Positions 40,686 to 49,750 of a DNA stretch of 64,000 nt are shown piece by piece. How positions within the stretch are numbered: position 1 is the first letter of the stretch; every line of letters starts with the position of its first letter. The stretch is from Sulfuritalea sp. Its GTDB lineage: Bacteria > Pseudomonadota > Gammaproteobacteria > Burkholderiales > Rhodocyclaceae. The notes beneath the pieces were generated by a model that had not been told where the DNA came from, ran no database searches, and saw only the letters and a list, made by a program, of their open reading frames with translations. The position numbers were made by a program, and so were the translations under genes. The stretch covers positions 34,078 to 98,077 of the forward strand of contig JADYZH010000075.1 of the NCBI GenBank assembly GCA_020853215.1. The letters run 5' to 3'.

Positions 40686-41438
40686 CTAGCGCAATGCGAG
40701 GATTTGCGTTGCGGCCCGGTCATTGGCGTCGGCCGTTGACAGCATTTTCATTTGCATCTCGAACTGCCGTGCCAGCGAAATCATCGCCACCATCTGTTCA
40801 GCCGGATTGACGTTGCTGCCCTCGAGGGCCCCGGTCGCGATCTTGACGTTTTCATCGACCGGCGCCGCCGAGCCGTCCCGCAGGCGAAACAGGCCATCTC
40901 GGCCGCGAACCATGTCGGCTACCGGCGGATTGACCAGTTTGACCCGGCCGATGACGCTCACCGTGTTCTGGGCACCCGATTCCGGCAACGTCGAGATCGT
41001 GCCATCGACGCCGACGCTGATCTTTTGTTCCGGGGGAACGGTAATCGGGCCGCCATCGCCCTGCACCGGGACGCCGCTGCGGGTCTGGATGATTCCGTTG
41101 ACATCGAGTTCGAAGCTGCCGTCGCGCGTATAGGCCTCGCTGCCGTCCGGCATCTGCAAGGCAATCCAGCCCGTTCCGCGCACTGCCATGTCCAGGGGCC
41201 GATCGGTGGTCACCATCGGGCCGGAAGCGAAATCGGTATGGGTACTGGCATCGACGGCAAAAGCTCGCGTCGCCAAGCCCTTCTGCCAGGCAGCTGACTG
41301 TACCTGGACGGCGCGCAAGCGGTGCTCCTCGGCCCGGTACCCGGTGGAGCTGGCGTTGGCGAGATTGTGTGCCACCGCCGCCTGCCGGTTCAGCGTCTGG
41401 CTGGCCCCGGTCATTGCCGTGTAGATCAGTCTGTCCAT
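40686..41438 (-). CDS. flgF: Flagellar proximal rod protein FlgF
   Basis: MDRLIYTAMTGASQTLNRQAAVAHNLANASSTGYRAEEHRLRAVQV. Confidence 0.96.
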   Translation of the reverse strand: MDRLIYTAMTGASQTLNRQAAVAHNLANASSTGYRAEEHRLRAVQVQSAAWQKGLATRAFAVDASTHTDFASGPMVTTDRPLDMAVRGTGWIALQMPDGSEAYTRDGSFELDVNGIIQTRSGVPVQGDGGPITVPPEQKISVGVDGTISTLPESGAQNTVSVIGRVKLVNPPVADMVRGRDGLFRLRDGSAAPVDENVKIATGALEGSNVNPAEQMVAMISLARQFEMQMKMLSTADANDRAATQILALR

Positions 41439-41523
41439 GTCGCCGCCCGGTTCGCTGTCGCTGGTTCAGTCGTCGCCCGGTGCGCCGTGTCGTCGGCACC
41501 GACTTTGTGGCTGTACATCGCTG

Positions 41524-42822
41524 TTAACGCAGGTTGACCAGGGTTTGCAGAATGCTGTCCTGCGTCTTGATCGTCTGCGCGTTGGCCTGGTAGGCCCGCT
41601 GCTGGGTGATCATGTTGACCAGTTCGGCGGTCAGATCCACATTGGAATCCTCAAGCCCGGAGGCCTGCAGAACGCCATACTGTCCCGAGGATCCCGGCGC
41701 GCCGACAATCGGATCGCCGCTCGTCGGCGACTGCGCCCAGCGATTGTCGCCCAGGGGCTGCAAACCCTGCGGATTGCGGAAACTGGCAAGGATGACCTGG
41801 CCCACCGGGTTGGTCTGCCCATTGGTATAGCGACCCAGCACCACGCCATCCTTGCCGATACTGAACCCCGCCAGCGTGCCCGCGGCAAATCCATCCTGAA
41901 TCATGGCATTCACCGCAAACTGCGTGCCGTACTGGGTGGATCCGCTGAAATCGACCGGGAATACCTGCGGCGTGGTAACCGCTCCGGCATACCCAAGCTG
42001 CGCGTCGGTGAGCGATGCGGTAAACGCGGGAGAAGTGAGCGCGCCCGATGTATTGAAGGTCAAGGTCCCAAGAGCTGTAACACCGCCACCGGATAGATCG
42101 AGAAACGTCGGCACTGCACCCGCCGGGTTCGTGATCGTCGCATAGGCCTGCCAGGTATTTGCAGCTGCGGCCTTGACGAAATACATCGAGTAGGTATGCG
42201 GATTCCCCAGGCTGTCATAGATGGTCGTCGCCGTCGACTGGTTGTATGAGGTGGGATCGCCGTAATCGAATGGCGCGGTGATCGGGACTCCCAGGCGAGA
42301 ATCGAGGTTGATATTCGCCTGAATCCCGGTCGCCGAACTGCTGCCACCCGTGGCTTGTGGCGTGCCGGACAAACTCTGGGTCGGATCGAACAGGCGCAGC
42401 GGTACCGCCGGCGATCCGGCGGCAATCAGTCCATTGACAGCCGCGATACCCTTGAGCTGCAAACCTTGGGAATTCACGATAAAGCCGTCCTTGTCGAGCT
42501 GGAATTGGCCATTCCGGCCGTAGACCGTTCCGCCCGAGCCGTCATCCATAAGGAAGAATCCGCCGCCATTGATTGCCGTGTCCAGCGGATTGTTGGTGAC
42601 GGAGATATTGCCCTGGGAAAATTGTTGAACGATAGCCGACACCTTGGATCCAATTCCCACCGGTGCCGCACCAGCACCGCTGAGCGAGGCCGCAAAAACG
42701 TCGGCGAACTGTGCCGAACCGCTCTTGAAGCCTATCGTTCCCGAGTTGGCGATGTTGTTGCCGACGGTATCAAGCGCCTTTGAGGATGCGTTGAGACCGC
42801 TCAAACCTTGCTGAAAGCCCAT
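41524..42822 (-). CDS. flgE: Flagellar hook protein FlgE
   Basis: MGFQQGLSGLNASSKALDTVGNNIANSGTIGFKSGSAQFADVFAASL; VDLTAELVNMITQQRAYQANAQTIKTQDSILQTLVNLR; follows flgD. Confidence 0.97.
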   Translation of the reverse strand: MGFQQGLSGLNASSKALDTVGNNIANSGTIGFKSGSAQFADVFAASLSGAGAAPVGIGSKVSAIVQQFSQGNISVTNNPLDTAINGGGFFLMDDGSGGTVYGRNGQFQLDKDGFIVNSQGLQLKGIAAVNGLIAAGSPAVPLRLFDPTQSLSGTPQATGGSSSATGIQANINLDSRLGVPITAPFDYGDPTSYNQSTATTIYDSLGNPHTYSMYFVKAAAANTWQAYATITNPAGAVPTFLDLSGGGVTALGTLTFNTSGALTSPAFTASLTDAQLGYAGAVTTPQVFPVDFSGSTQYGTQFAVNAMIQDGFAAGTLAGFSIGKDGVVLGRYTNGQTNPVGQVILASFRNPQGLQPLGDNRWAQSPTSGDPIVGAPGSSGQYGVLQASGLEDSNVDLTAELVNMITQQRAYQANAQTIKTQDSILQTLVNLR

Positions 42823-42835
42823 GCTCTTCTCCCGC

Positions 42836-43519
42836 TCAGAAAATTTGTTTGACGTTGCCCATTGTTGCCAATCCAAGTGGCCCAAGGTCGAGCGTTACGC
42901 CCTGACTGCTACGGTTAACGCTCACCACCCCGGCAAGTTCCAGCGGCGAGATATCCACCTTCTCGGTACCACGCTTCGCCGTAAGCGCCATGCTGTAACT
43001 GCCATGCGCTGCCTCTGCGCCCGAGTCGGTCTTGCCGTCCCAGGCGAAAGTGTGCACGCCGGCGTCGAGGTCGCCGAGCTCAATGGTCCTGATTGGCAAG
43101 CCGTTGGGATCCTTGATGGTCAGCACCACCTGATCGGCCGCAGCGGCCAGTTCCATGCCGCCCACCGCGCCACTGCCGGTCAGTTTGAGTCCGCTGCCGG
43201 CCACCATCACCTGACGCCCTACCAGCGCAGCCGCCTGCATGGCCTCGGCATCGACGGTGCTCGACAGCAGCTTTTGCAAGGTTGCATTCAATTTCTCGAT
43301 GCCATCTACGGTACTGATCTGGGCCAGCTGGGACGTCATCTGGGCGTTATCCATCGGGTTCAGCGGATCCTGATTCTTGAGCTGAGTCGTCAGCAGTTTC
43401 AGGAAACGGTCCTGCGCTTCGTTGGTGACGCTCTTGGCTTTGGTGCTTGCGGTGCCATTGACTGAATCGATCAGCGTCTGGGCAACGCCTGTACCCCCTG
43501 CAGTTACGGTAGTTGTCAT
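42836..43519 (-). CDS. flgD: Flagellar hook capping protein FlgD
   Basis: DRFLKLLTTQLKNQDPLNPMDNAQMTSQLAQISTVDGIEKLN. Confidence 0.98.
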   Translation of the reverse strand: MTTTVTAGGTGVAQTLIDSVNGTASTKAKSVTNEAQDRFLKLLTTQLKNQDPLNPMDNAQMTSQLAQISTVDGIEKLNATLQKLLSSTVDAEAMQAAALVGRQVMVAGSGLKLTGSGAVGGMELAAAADQVVLTIKDPNGLPIRTIELGDLDAGVHTFAWDGKTDSGAEAAHGSYSMALTAKRGTEKVDISPLELAGVVSVNRSSQGVTLDLGPLGLATMGNVKQIF

Positions 43520-43542
43520 GTCATCCTCTCTTTGATAGCGGC

Positions 43543-43944
43543 CTACTGCCCGATTGCCAGCATTTTTTGTACCAGTGACTTGGCAGTGTTCAGTACCTCG
43601 ACGTTGTTCTGGTATGAACGCGATGCTGAAATCATATTGACCATCTCGTCCACCACGTTCACGTTGGGCATCGCGACATAGCCCTGATCGTCTGCCGCCG
43701 GGTTCGACGGGTCGTACAGCGTGCGAAGCGGTGCCGTGCTTTCGGTCACTCGCGTAACCCGAACCCCGATACCGCCGCCTTCAACGGGCGTCGCCTTGAA
43801 TACCACCTGTTTGGCGCGATATGGCTGACCGTCTGCCCCGACCACGCTGTCGGCATTGGCCAGATTGCTGGCAACCGCATTGAGACGGGCCGACTGTGCG
43901 GTAAGCGCGGAACCGGCAATCGAAAAAACGTTGAGGAGGCTCAT
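43543..43944 (-). CDS. flgC: Flagellar rod protein FlgC
   Basis: [69 protein letters not shown]. Confidence 0.98.
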   Translation of the reverse strand: MSLLNVFSIAGSALTAQSARLNAVASNLANADSVVGADGQPYRAKQVVFKATPVEGGGIGVRVTRVTESTAPLRTLYDPSNPAADDQGYVAMPNVNVVDEMVNMISASRSYQNNVEVLNTAKSLVQKMLAIGQ

Positions 43945-43948
43945 GGTC

Positions 43949-44353
43949 TTACTGGCTCATCGCCATTTGCAAGCTCTTGAAATCGCTGTTGATGAATGTC
44001 AGGGCGGCCTCCAGCCGCAGCGCGTTCTGGGCGAATGCGCTGCGCTCGACATCCATGTTCACGGTGTTGCCGTCCACGCTGGGCTGAAATTCCGTGCGGT
44101 ACTTGGCGGCACCGGCGAAGGATGAGCCGCTCGTACCTCCCAGATGCCGTGGCGATGTCGCCATCATGCCGACATCGGCGCTCCGACGTCCGGCAAGCGC
44201 CGAACCCAGCGCATCCTTGAAGTCAATATCACGTGCCTTGAAGTGCGGTGTATCGGCATTGGCGATATTCGACGCCAGGAGTTCCTGGCGATGGGTCAGC
44301 ACGCCGAGCGCGACGCGCTGAACCTTGAGTTGTTGGTCAATCCGGTCAATCAT
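43949..44353 (-). CDS. flgB: Flagellar rod protein FlgB
   Basis: [32 protein letters not shown]. Confidence 0.98.
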   Translation of the reverse strand: MIDRIDQQLKVQRVALGVLTHRQELLASNIANADTPHFKARDIDFKDALGSALAGRRSADVGMMATSPRHLGGTSGSSFAGAAKYRTEFQPSVDGNTVNMDVERSAFAQNALRLEAALTFINSDFKSLQMAMSQ

Positions 44354-44399
44354 GGTATCGGTCGCAAAGTACTCAAAAAGAAGTTACGTGGCTTGACCT

Positions 44400-44417
44400 A
44401 AGCAGTATCCATGCCAT
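44400..44417 (-). promoter_or_regulatory. Predicted sigma54 promoter for the flgB operon
   Basis: Minus strand TGGCATG-GATA-CTGCTTA, GG-N10-GC, about 50 bp upstream of flgB. Confidence 0.65.
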
Positions 44418-44512
44418 GCACTAATATCCCTTATGCCTGCGCTGAATCCCGCATCAAACGTACGCCGGCGGCAGGAGTCGCCCTTGCCGTGGCAAATGCG
44501 TAACACCGACGT

Positions 44513-44525
44513 GGCAAAAGTTGCC
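44513..44525. promoter_or_regulatory. Palindrome GGCAAAAGTTGCC between flgB and flgA
   Basis: GGCAA-N3-TTGCC dyad about 100 bp upstream of the flgB sigma54 promoter. Confidence 0.45.
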
Positions 44526-44598
44526 GCCCGAAGTAAGGCACTGCCCGTAACCTTCGGGATACAACGTCGCCCTGGGCATCGTGCTGTATTCTTCACCC

Positions 44599-45294
44599 AT
44601 GCGGATGCCTGTCACCACCCTCGTCTCCACCTGCTTCCCACTGCTCCTTCTGATCGCAGGCGCAGCGCGGGCGGCTGAAGTGGAACCCATCCGGCGAGCC
44701 ATTGCGGAGTTTCTGCAAGTCCAGAACAAGGGCCTGCCGGGCAAGGCACACTCCAGTATCGGCACTATCAACGCCGGTCGCCTGGCGGCCGGCTGTAGAA
44801 GCTTCGATGTGTCGATCGATACCGGCGCCCGGCCATGGGGGCGCACTCATGTCAAGGTACGTTGCACGGAAGGCGCCACATGGAGCCTGTATGTGCCGGT
44901 GCAGATTCATGTCGCAATCGACTATCTGGCCAGCGCCCGTCCCCTGCGCGCCGGCCAGTTGATCGCCGAGGCGGACATAATCCGCCGCCAGGGTGACCTG
45001 GCCGAATTGCCGGCGGACATATTGACTGATCCGGCACAGGCGCTCGGTCAATCCGCCAGCGTCTCCTTGCCGGCCAATCGTCCGCTGCGCGCCGCCATGC
45101 TGAATCAGCCACTGGTGATCAGGCAGGGTCAAAACATAAAGTTAGTTGCCGCAGGAAAGGGTTTTCAGGTCTCCCGCGAAGGGCGCGCGCTCAACAACGC
45201 CGTGCCGGGCCAGGTCGTTCAGGTGCGCCTTGCCTCGGGAGAAATCATCAGGGGCACCGCACGGAGTGACGGCACGGTTGGATTGGCCAATTGA
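44599..45294 (+). CDS. flgA: Flagellar P-ring chaperone FlgA
   Basis: Signal peptide; SAF-like ARPLRAGQLIAEADIIRRQGDL; VIRQGQNIKLVAAGKGFQVSREGRALNNAVPGQVVQVRLASGEIIRG. Confidence 0.95.
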   Translation: MRMPVTTLVSTCFPLLLLIAGAARAAEVEPIRRAIAEFLQVQNKGLPGKAHSSIGTINAGRLAAGCRSFDVSIDTGARPWGRTHVKVRCTEGATWSLYVPVQIHVAIDYLASARPLRAGQLIAEADIIRRQGDLAELPADILTDPAQALGQSASVSLPANRPLRAAMLNQPLVIRQGQNIKLVAAGKGFQVSREGRALNNAVPGQVVQVRLASGEIIRGTARSDGTVGLAN

Positions 45295-45386
45295 GTTCCC
45301 GCTCTCATCAGCCTCGGAACCCGCTGTAGAATATCCCGGCATAGTCCGGGAAACTGAAACTAAGGAAACAAATCTCCGGCAAGTAC

Positions 45387-45413
45387 TAAAGTTTGGTCGT
45401 CTCGTGCCGTTAA
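45387..45413 (+). promoter_or_regulatory. Sigma28 (FliA) promoter for flgM
   Basis: TAAAGTTT-N11-GCCGTTAA versus consensus TAAAGTTT-N11-GCCGATAA. Confidence 0.9.
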
Positions 45414-45448
45414 GGCGGTCAAGCTCAAAACCCACAGTGGTGCATTCC

Positions 45449-45745
45449 ATGAAGATCAACTCCTCGATACCGTCGCCCACCACGCCACTGAAGTCCCACA
45501 ACCAGACTCAGTCGGACACCTCGGCAACGCAGGCATCCCGAGCCGCCGGCGATGCCTCGGCATCCATGCACCTGAAACAAACATCAACACTGGACGCAAC
45601 GACCGCCCCCTTCCATAGTCAGCGTGTTGCAGAAATCCGGCAGGCTATTGCCGACGGACATTTCAAGATCGATGCCGAGAAAATTGCCAGTCGCTTGATC
45701 GATGATGTACGCGACCTGCTGGCCAAAGACCGGCCGGCCACCTGA
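45449..45745 (+). CDS. flgM: Anti-sigma28 factor FlgM
   Basis: MKINSS... HSQRVAEIRQAIADGHFKIDAEKIASRLIDDVRDLL. Confidence 0.93.
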   Translation: MKINSSIPSPTTPLKSHNQTQSDTSATQASRAAGDASASMHLKQTSTLDATTAPFHSQRVAEIRQAIADGHFKIDAEKIASRLIDDVRDLLAKDRPAT

Positions 45746-46229
45746 AATTCCCGTTGCCTTGACTGCCATCGATACGTTGCTGGAACAGACGGTCGCCGAC
45801 CTGAAGCGTTTCATTGCCGTCATTGCCACCGAGCGGAGCACGCTCATTTCCGGCGATATCGATCGGCTGCCGGCCATCGCCGAGGAGAAGTCCGCATTGG
45901 CGACACGCATCGCCAATCTCGAAGCGCAACGCGATGCCGCGCTCGGGGCGGCCGGCTTCAGCGCCGGACGGCAAGGCATTGACGCCTGGCTGGCCGCCAA
46001 TCCGGCCCCTTTGTCAATATCCCGACGAACTGCCTGGAAGCTTCACTTGGATCTTGCGACCGAAGCCAGGCGCGACAACGAAATCAATGGCAAGCTGATT
46101 GCCGCAGGTCTCCAGCAAAACCAGCAAGCACTCGACACGCTGCTGGGTAAAGCTGCCGATGCCGGCACTTATGGTGCCGATGGTCAGCGCCAGACCGCCG
46201 CTGGCCGGCGACCGCGAGGCAGTGCCTGA
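45702..46229 (+). CDS. flgN: Flagellar export chaperone FlgN
   Basis: Position after flgM; helical LLEQTVADLKRFIAVIATERSTLISGDIDRLPAIAEEKSALATRIANLE. Real start probably near 45759 (TTG). Confidence 0.82.
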   Translation: MMYATCWPKTGRPPEIPVALTAIDTLLEQTVADLKRFIAVIATERSTLISGDIDRLPAIAEEKSALATRIANLEAQRDAALGAAGFSAGRQGIDAWLAANPAPLSISRRTAWKLHLDLATEARRDNEINGKLIAAGLQQNQQALDTLLGKAADAGTYGADGQRQTAAGRRPRGSA

Positions 46230-46262
46230 ATCAGCCCAGCTGCACCTCTCGTCCAGGGGGAT

Positions 46263-47060
46263 TCAGTCCTGAAGAGGAACGTCCACCTGTTGGTCCGTAG
46301 CACGTGACTCGATCGTGATTGCCACACGACGATTCCTTTGTCGCCCTTCCGCGAAGGCATTGTCAGCAACCGGTCGCTGATCCGCGTAGCCTGTTGCGGT
46401 CAGACGCCGCGGATCGACGGCGGTATCAATGAACAAGCGAACCACACTGGCCGCCCGTGCTGTAGAGAGTTCCCAATTTGAAGGAAATTGCGGCGTGCTG
46501 ATGCGAATATTGTCCGTATGCCCCTCGACGACAATCGGAAAGTCTGTTGCCGCCAGAACCCGCCCCACGGTGCCCAACGCACGCACTGCTCCCAGGTCGA
46601 GCCGCGCTTCTCCAGGTGCGAACAGTACGCTGGCGTTGATATCCACGGTAATGGCCAAGGCACCCTCGGTAACCCTGACCTTACCCTCCGCCATCAACGG
46701 CGCCAATGCCTGATTGATGTCCTTTGCCAAGCTGCGTAAATGCTCCTTCTTCATCGGCTGGGTTTCCTCGGTCTTGATCCTGGCCGGATTGCGGCGCAGC
46801 GGAATCGCCAGCGGCACGGGATCGCTCGGACTGACCACCGAAATCACCCCGGAGGACGCGCCCGGCACGCTGCGAAAGGCGTCTACGATGGAATTTGACA
46901 TCACGCGATACTTGCCTTCGCTAATCGAGGAAATTGCGTACATCACCACGAAAAAGGCGAACAGCAATGTAATGAAATCGGCATAGGATACGAGCCAGCG
47001 ATCATGGTTGTCGGGCTCGTCCGACGCGCGGCGGCGGCGGCGACGTCTATACAGCGCCAT
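46263..47060 (-). CDS. motD: Flagellar motor stator protein MotD (MotB family, OmpA C-terminus)
   Basis: DRWLVSYADFITLLFAFFVVMYAISSI; VVEGHTDNIRISTPQFPSNWELSTARAASVVRLFI. Confidence 0.93.
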   Translation of the reverse strand: MALYRRRRRRRASDEPDNHDRWLVSYADFITLLFAFFVVMYAISSISEGKYRVMSNSIVDAFRSVPGASSGVISVVSPSDPVPLAIPLRRNPARIKTEETQPMKKEHLRSLAKDINQALAPLMAEGKVRVTEGALAITVDINASVLFAPGEARLDLGAVRALGTVGRVLAATDFPIVVEGHTDNIRISTPQFPSNWELSTARAASVVRLFIDTAVDPRRLTATGYADQRPVADNAFAEGRQRNRRVAITIESRATDQQVDVPLQD

Positions 47061-47808
47061 CGACAAAATAACCCTGTAAACGGCCTTCAATGATGTGCGG
47101 ATTGTCGCCGTTGCCGATACTTACCAGTCCATCCACCAGCATCTCGCGAAAGGTAACGATACGAACAATGTGCGCAAGCAATTTTTTGGCGATCGGCAGA
47201 AAAATCAGGTTGGCCGCGCCAACGCCATAAATGGTCGCGACGAAAGCCACGGCGATACCGCCGCCCAGTTTGGACGGGTCGGACAGATTTTCCATGACAT
47301 GAATCAGGCCCATCACTGCGGCCATGATGCCGATCGTCGGCGAATATCCTCCCGCCGACTCCCACACTTTCGCCGCAGCCTTGAGGTTGGATTCCCATGC
47401 GCTGATCTCCACTTCCAGCACTTCACGCATGGCGTCAGGTTCTGCACCGTCAACCAGCAACTGCAAGCCCTTGGCGGCAAACGGGTCACTCTGGATTCTG
47501 ATCTGGGCCTCCAGCGACAGCAGCCCCTCCTTGCGCGCAATGTAGCTCCAGCGGGCAATGTCCGCAATCAGGCGCTTCGGCTCTACCGGCGGCGGGAAAA
47601 ACACCCATCTCGCCATTTTCATGCCATCCCTGAAAACACTCAGCGGACTTTGCAGCATCACCGCGCCCAGCGTACCGCCGACAACGATCAGAAATGCAGT
47701 CGGCTGCAGCAGCGAATCAATATGACCACCTTCCAGCAGCTGGCCACCGACGATGGCGGTCAGGCCGAGCAGCAAACCAGCAATGCTGATCTTGTCCATC
47801 TGCATCAC
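47047..47808 (-). CDS. motC: Flagellar motor stator protein MotC (MotA family)
   Basis: MDKISIAGLLLGLTAIVGGQLLEGGHIDSLLQPTAFLIVVGGTLGAVMLQ; overlaps motD. Confidence 0.93.
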   Translation of the reverse strand: MMQMDKISIAGLLLGLTAIVGGQLLEGGHIDSLLQPTAFLIVVGGTLGAVMLQSPLSVFRDGMKMARWVFFPPPVEPKRLIADIARWSYIARKEGLLSLEAQIRIQSDPFAAKGLQLLVDGAEPDAMREVLEVEISAWESNLKAAAKVWESAGGYSPTIGIMAAVMGLIHVMENLSDPSKLGGGIAVAFVATIYGVGAANLIFLPIAKKLLAHIVRIVTFREMLVDGLVSIGNGDNPHIIEGRLQGYFVDGAV

Positions 47809-48569
47809 TGGCCGATGCCGTTCACGGTGCGCTTGCGCCGCCCGATGCCCAGCAGCTTGCCCTCGCCAACCACGCTGGCACGCAAGCGAGCGACCGCCTG
47901 ACTATGCAATTGACAGACGCGTGACTCGCTGACCTCCAGTACTTCGCCTATTTCACGCAGATTCAAATCCTGTTCGTAATACAGCGCCATCATCATCTTT
48001 TCCCGCTCCGGCAGTCCCTCGATAGCCGCTACCAGTGCTGCGTGCATGTCCGACTCCTCCAGAAGCGCCAGCGGATCAAGGCTGGTTGCCGGTGCATGAC
48101 GCTCGAGGTAATCGTCGCCACTGCCATCGGTCATGTCCTCGATATAGACCAGTTGGTGACCACGCGCCTCGAGTAGCATCTTCTGGTAGTCTGCCAAGGA
48201 CATGTCCAGAGCGACTGCCAGTTCGCCTTCGGACGGCGCGCGACCGTGCTCGTGTTCCAGCTTTCGGATCGCCGCCTCGACCAGACGCATATCGCGGCGC
48301 ACGCTACGCGGTAACCAGTCGTTTTCGCGCAGGCCGTCCAGCATGGCACCGCGTATCCGCTGCACCGCGTAGGTTTCGAACTGGGCACCGAGACCCTCTT
48401 CAAACCGGTCAAGCGCATCAAGCAGACCGATCATTCCATTCTGGATTAAATCATCGACATCAACGCTAGCAGGGAGCTTCGCCATTAGTAGGAAAGCCAT
48501 ACGCTTTACCAGTGGAGCGTACTGGGTAACACGCTGCTCTTTGGCAAGCACGCCTTGGGCGGTGTACAT
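47805..48569 (-). CDS. fliA: Flagellar sigma factor FliA (sigma28)
   Basis: YAPLVKRMAFLLMAKLPASVDVDDLIQNGMIGLLDALDRFE; LPEREKMMMALYYEQDLNLREIGEVLEVSESRVCQLHSQA. Confidence 0.98.
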   Translation of the reverse strand: MYTAQGVLAKEQRVTQYAPLVKRMAFLLMAKLPASVDVDDLIQNGMIGLLDALDRFEEGLGAQFETYAVQRIRGAMLDGLRENDWLPRSVRRDMRLVEAAIRKLEHEHGRAPSEGELAVALDMSLADYQKMLLEARGHQLVYIEDMTDGSGDDYLERHAPATSLDPLALLEESDMHAALVAAIEGLPEREKMMMALYYEQDLNLREIGEVLEVSESRVCQLHSQAVARLRASVVGEGKLLGIGRRKRTVNGIGQ

Positions 48570-48771
48570 CGATCCTGTCGCTCGGGTCGTCTATGGCGCA
48601 TTGTCGAAGGTGTCGCGCAGGCCGTAGACGGGCAGTAGCATCGTCGTCGCCGGATCGTCCACCCGCATGATTGTGGTCATAGCGCCTTCCCTCGAAAAAA
48701 GACCACGAACTCCTGAGCTAGTCCCGCCAAAGCAAGTCACCGGAATGCTCGTGCCCCATACGAAGACATAC

Positions 48772-48833
48772 TCTCAAAGAGGCAAGGTTTTGTTTATCCG
48801 TGAATTACGCGACAAACTGCGGAATCTACGTAG
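48772..48833 (-). repeat. Copy 4 of the 62-nt dispersed upstream element
   Basis: Reverse complement CTACGTAGATTCCGCAGTTTGTCGCGTAATTCACGGATAAACAAA-N9-CTTTGAGA; core ends 220 bp upstream of fliA. Confidence 0.88.
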
Positions 48834-48910
48834 CGCCCGGGGAACGCTCATTTCCGCGCAATAGGCACAGCAACATCAGTCGATATTGCAGGGATAGGCC
48901 GGCAAGATGG

Positions 48911-49750
48911 CTATGATGCAGACGCCGGTTGCCTCATCAAACCTGTCGACTCAGTGACAGAGGTTCCTGCAAAAGACTGGAACCTGAATGAGCCTCCGTC
49001 TTCGGAGCCCCGCGACGGACAGCTCTGCAAGGCCCCGGCAAAATGATCCACCGTCGGCACGCGAGCGCTACCCAAATAGTTCAGGCGTACGCCCAGGTGC
49101 TCGTGGGCGGTGTGACGCATATTGTAAAAAATTGCCAGCGCCTCCTGCTCCGATCCAGCACGGGTAATCGCGATATGAAACCCATCGCGCCGGCGTTCCT
49201 GCGCCAGACGCTTGATCAAAGAGTAGGCCCGGGTAATCGCCGAACTCTGTGCTGCGAGCACCACCGTCAAATTCGGCGTAGCCAGAGCCAGCGGAGATAA
49301 ATACTTGCCATTGCGAGTGGCGCAGTCAATCAGGACAAACCCGCTGTCCTCCTGTAGTTGCCTCAGTACAGCATCGAGCCGGCCCACAGCAGGTGCATCG
49401 ATCTGATCCACACTGCCCGCGAACCGCGCAGCGGACATCACACTAAGCAGGGGCGCCACGGGTTGCACCAGACGTTCAAGCGGGTAGCCCCCCTGCACCA
49501 AGTCGAGCAAGTCATATCGCGCCTTCATGCCAAGAACGGAGTGCGCATTATTCGCACCAGGATTCTCGTCGATGATCACCACTCTCCGGCCAGCCTTGGC
49601 CAAGGCAGCAGCAGTGTGCGTCAACAGCGTGGTGCGGCCGCACGCTTCTCGCCCGGAGACAAAAGCAATCGCACGGGCCGTTCGCGGACCGAACAAACGC
49701 CGCAGCCCGGCGGCCTGATCCATCGCGGAACCGCTTATCAAGTCAAGCAA
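48911..49750 (-). CDS. flhG: Flagellar number regulator FlhG/FleN (MinD-like ATPase)
   Basis: MinD-like fold IAFVSGREACGRTTLLTHTAAALAKAGRRVVIIDENPGANNAHSVLG; starts within the flhF 3' end. Confidence 0.9.
   Translation of the reverse strand: MLDLISGSAMDQAAGLRRLFGPRTARAIAFVSGREACGRTTLLTHTAAALAKAGRRVVIIDENPGANNAHSVLGMKARYDLLDLVQGGYPLERLVQPVAPLLSVMSAARFAGSVDQIDAPAVGRLDAVLRQLQEDSGFVLIDCATRNGKYLSPLALATPNLTVVLAAQSSAITRAYSLIKRLAQERRRDGFHIAITRAGSEQEALAIFYNMRHTAHEHLGVRLNYLGSARVPTVDHFAGALQSCPSRGSEDGGSFRFQSFAGTSVTESTGLMRQPASAS

Noticed and set aside
44511-44527. TGGCAAAAGTTGCC read as a sigma54 promoter for flgA
   Set aside because: GG-to-GC spacing is 8, not 10; treated as a palindromic activator-site candidate instead.
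48636-48653. Minus-strand CGGCGACGACGATGCT as a sigma54 promoter for fliA
   Set aside because: Spacing fits, but both boxes are poor and GC-rich DNA yields such matches by chance.
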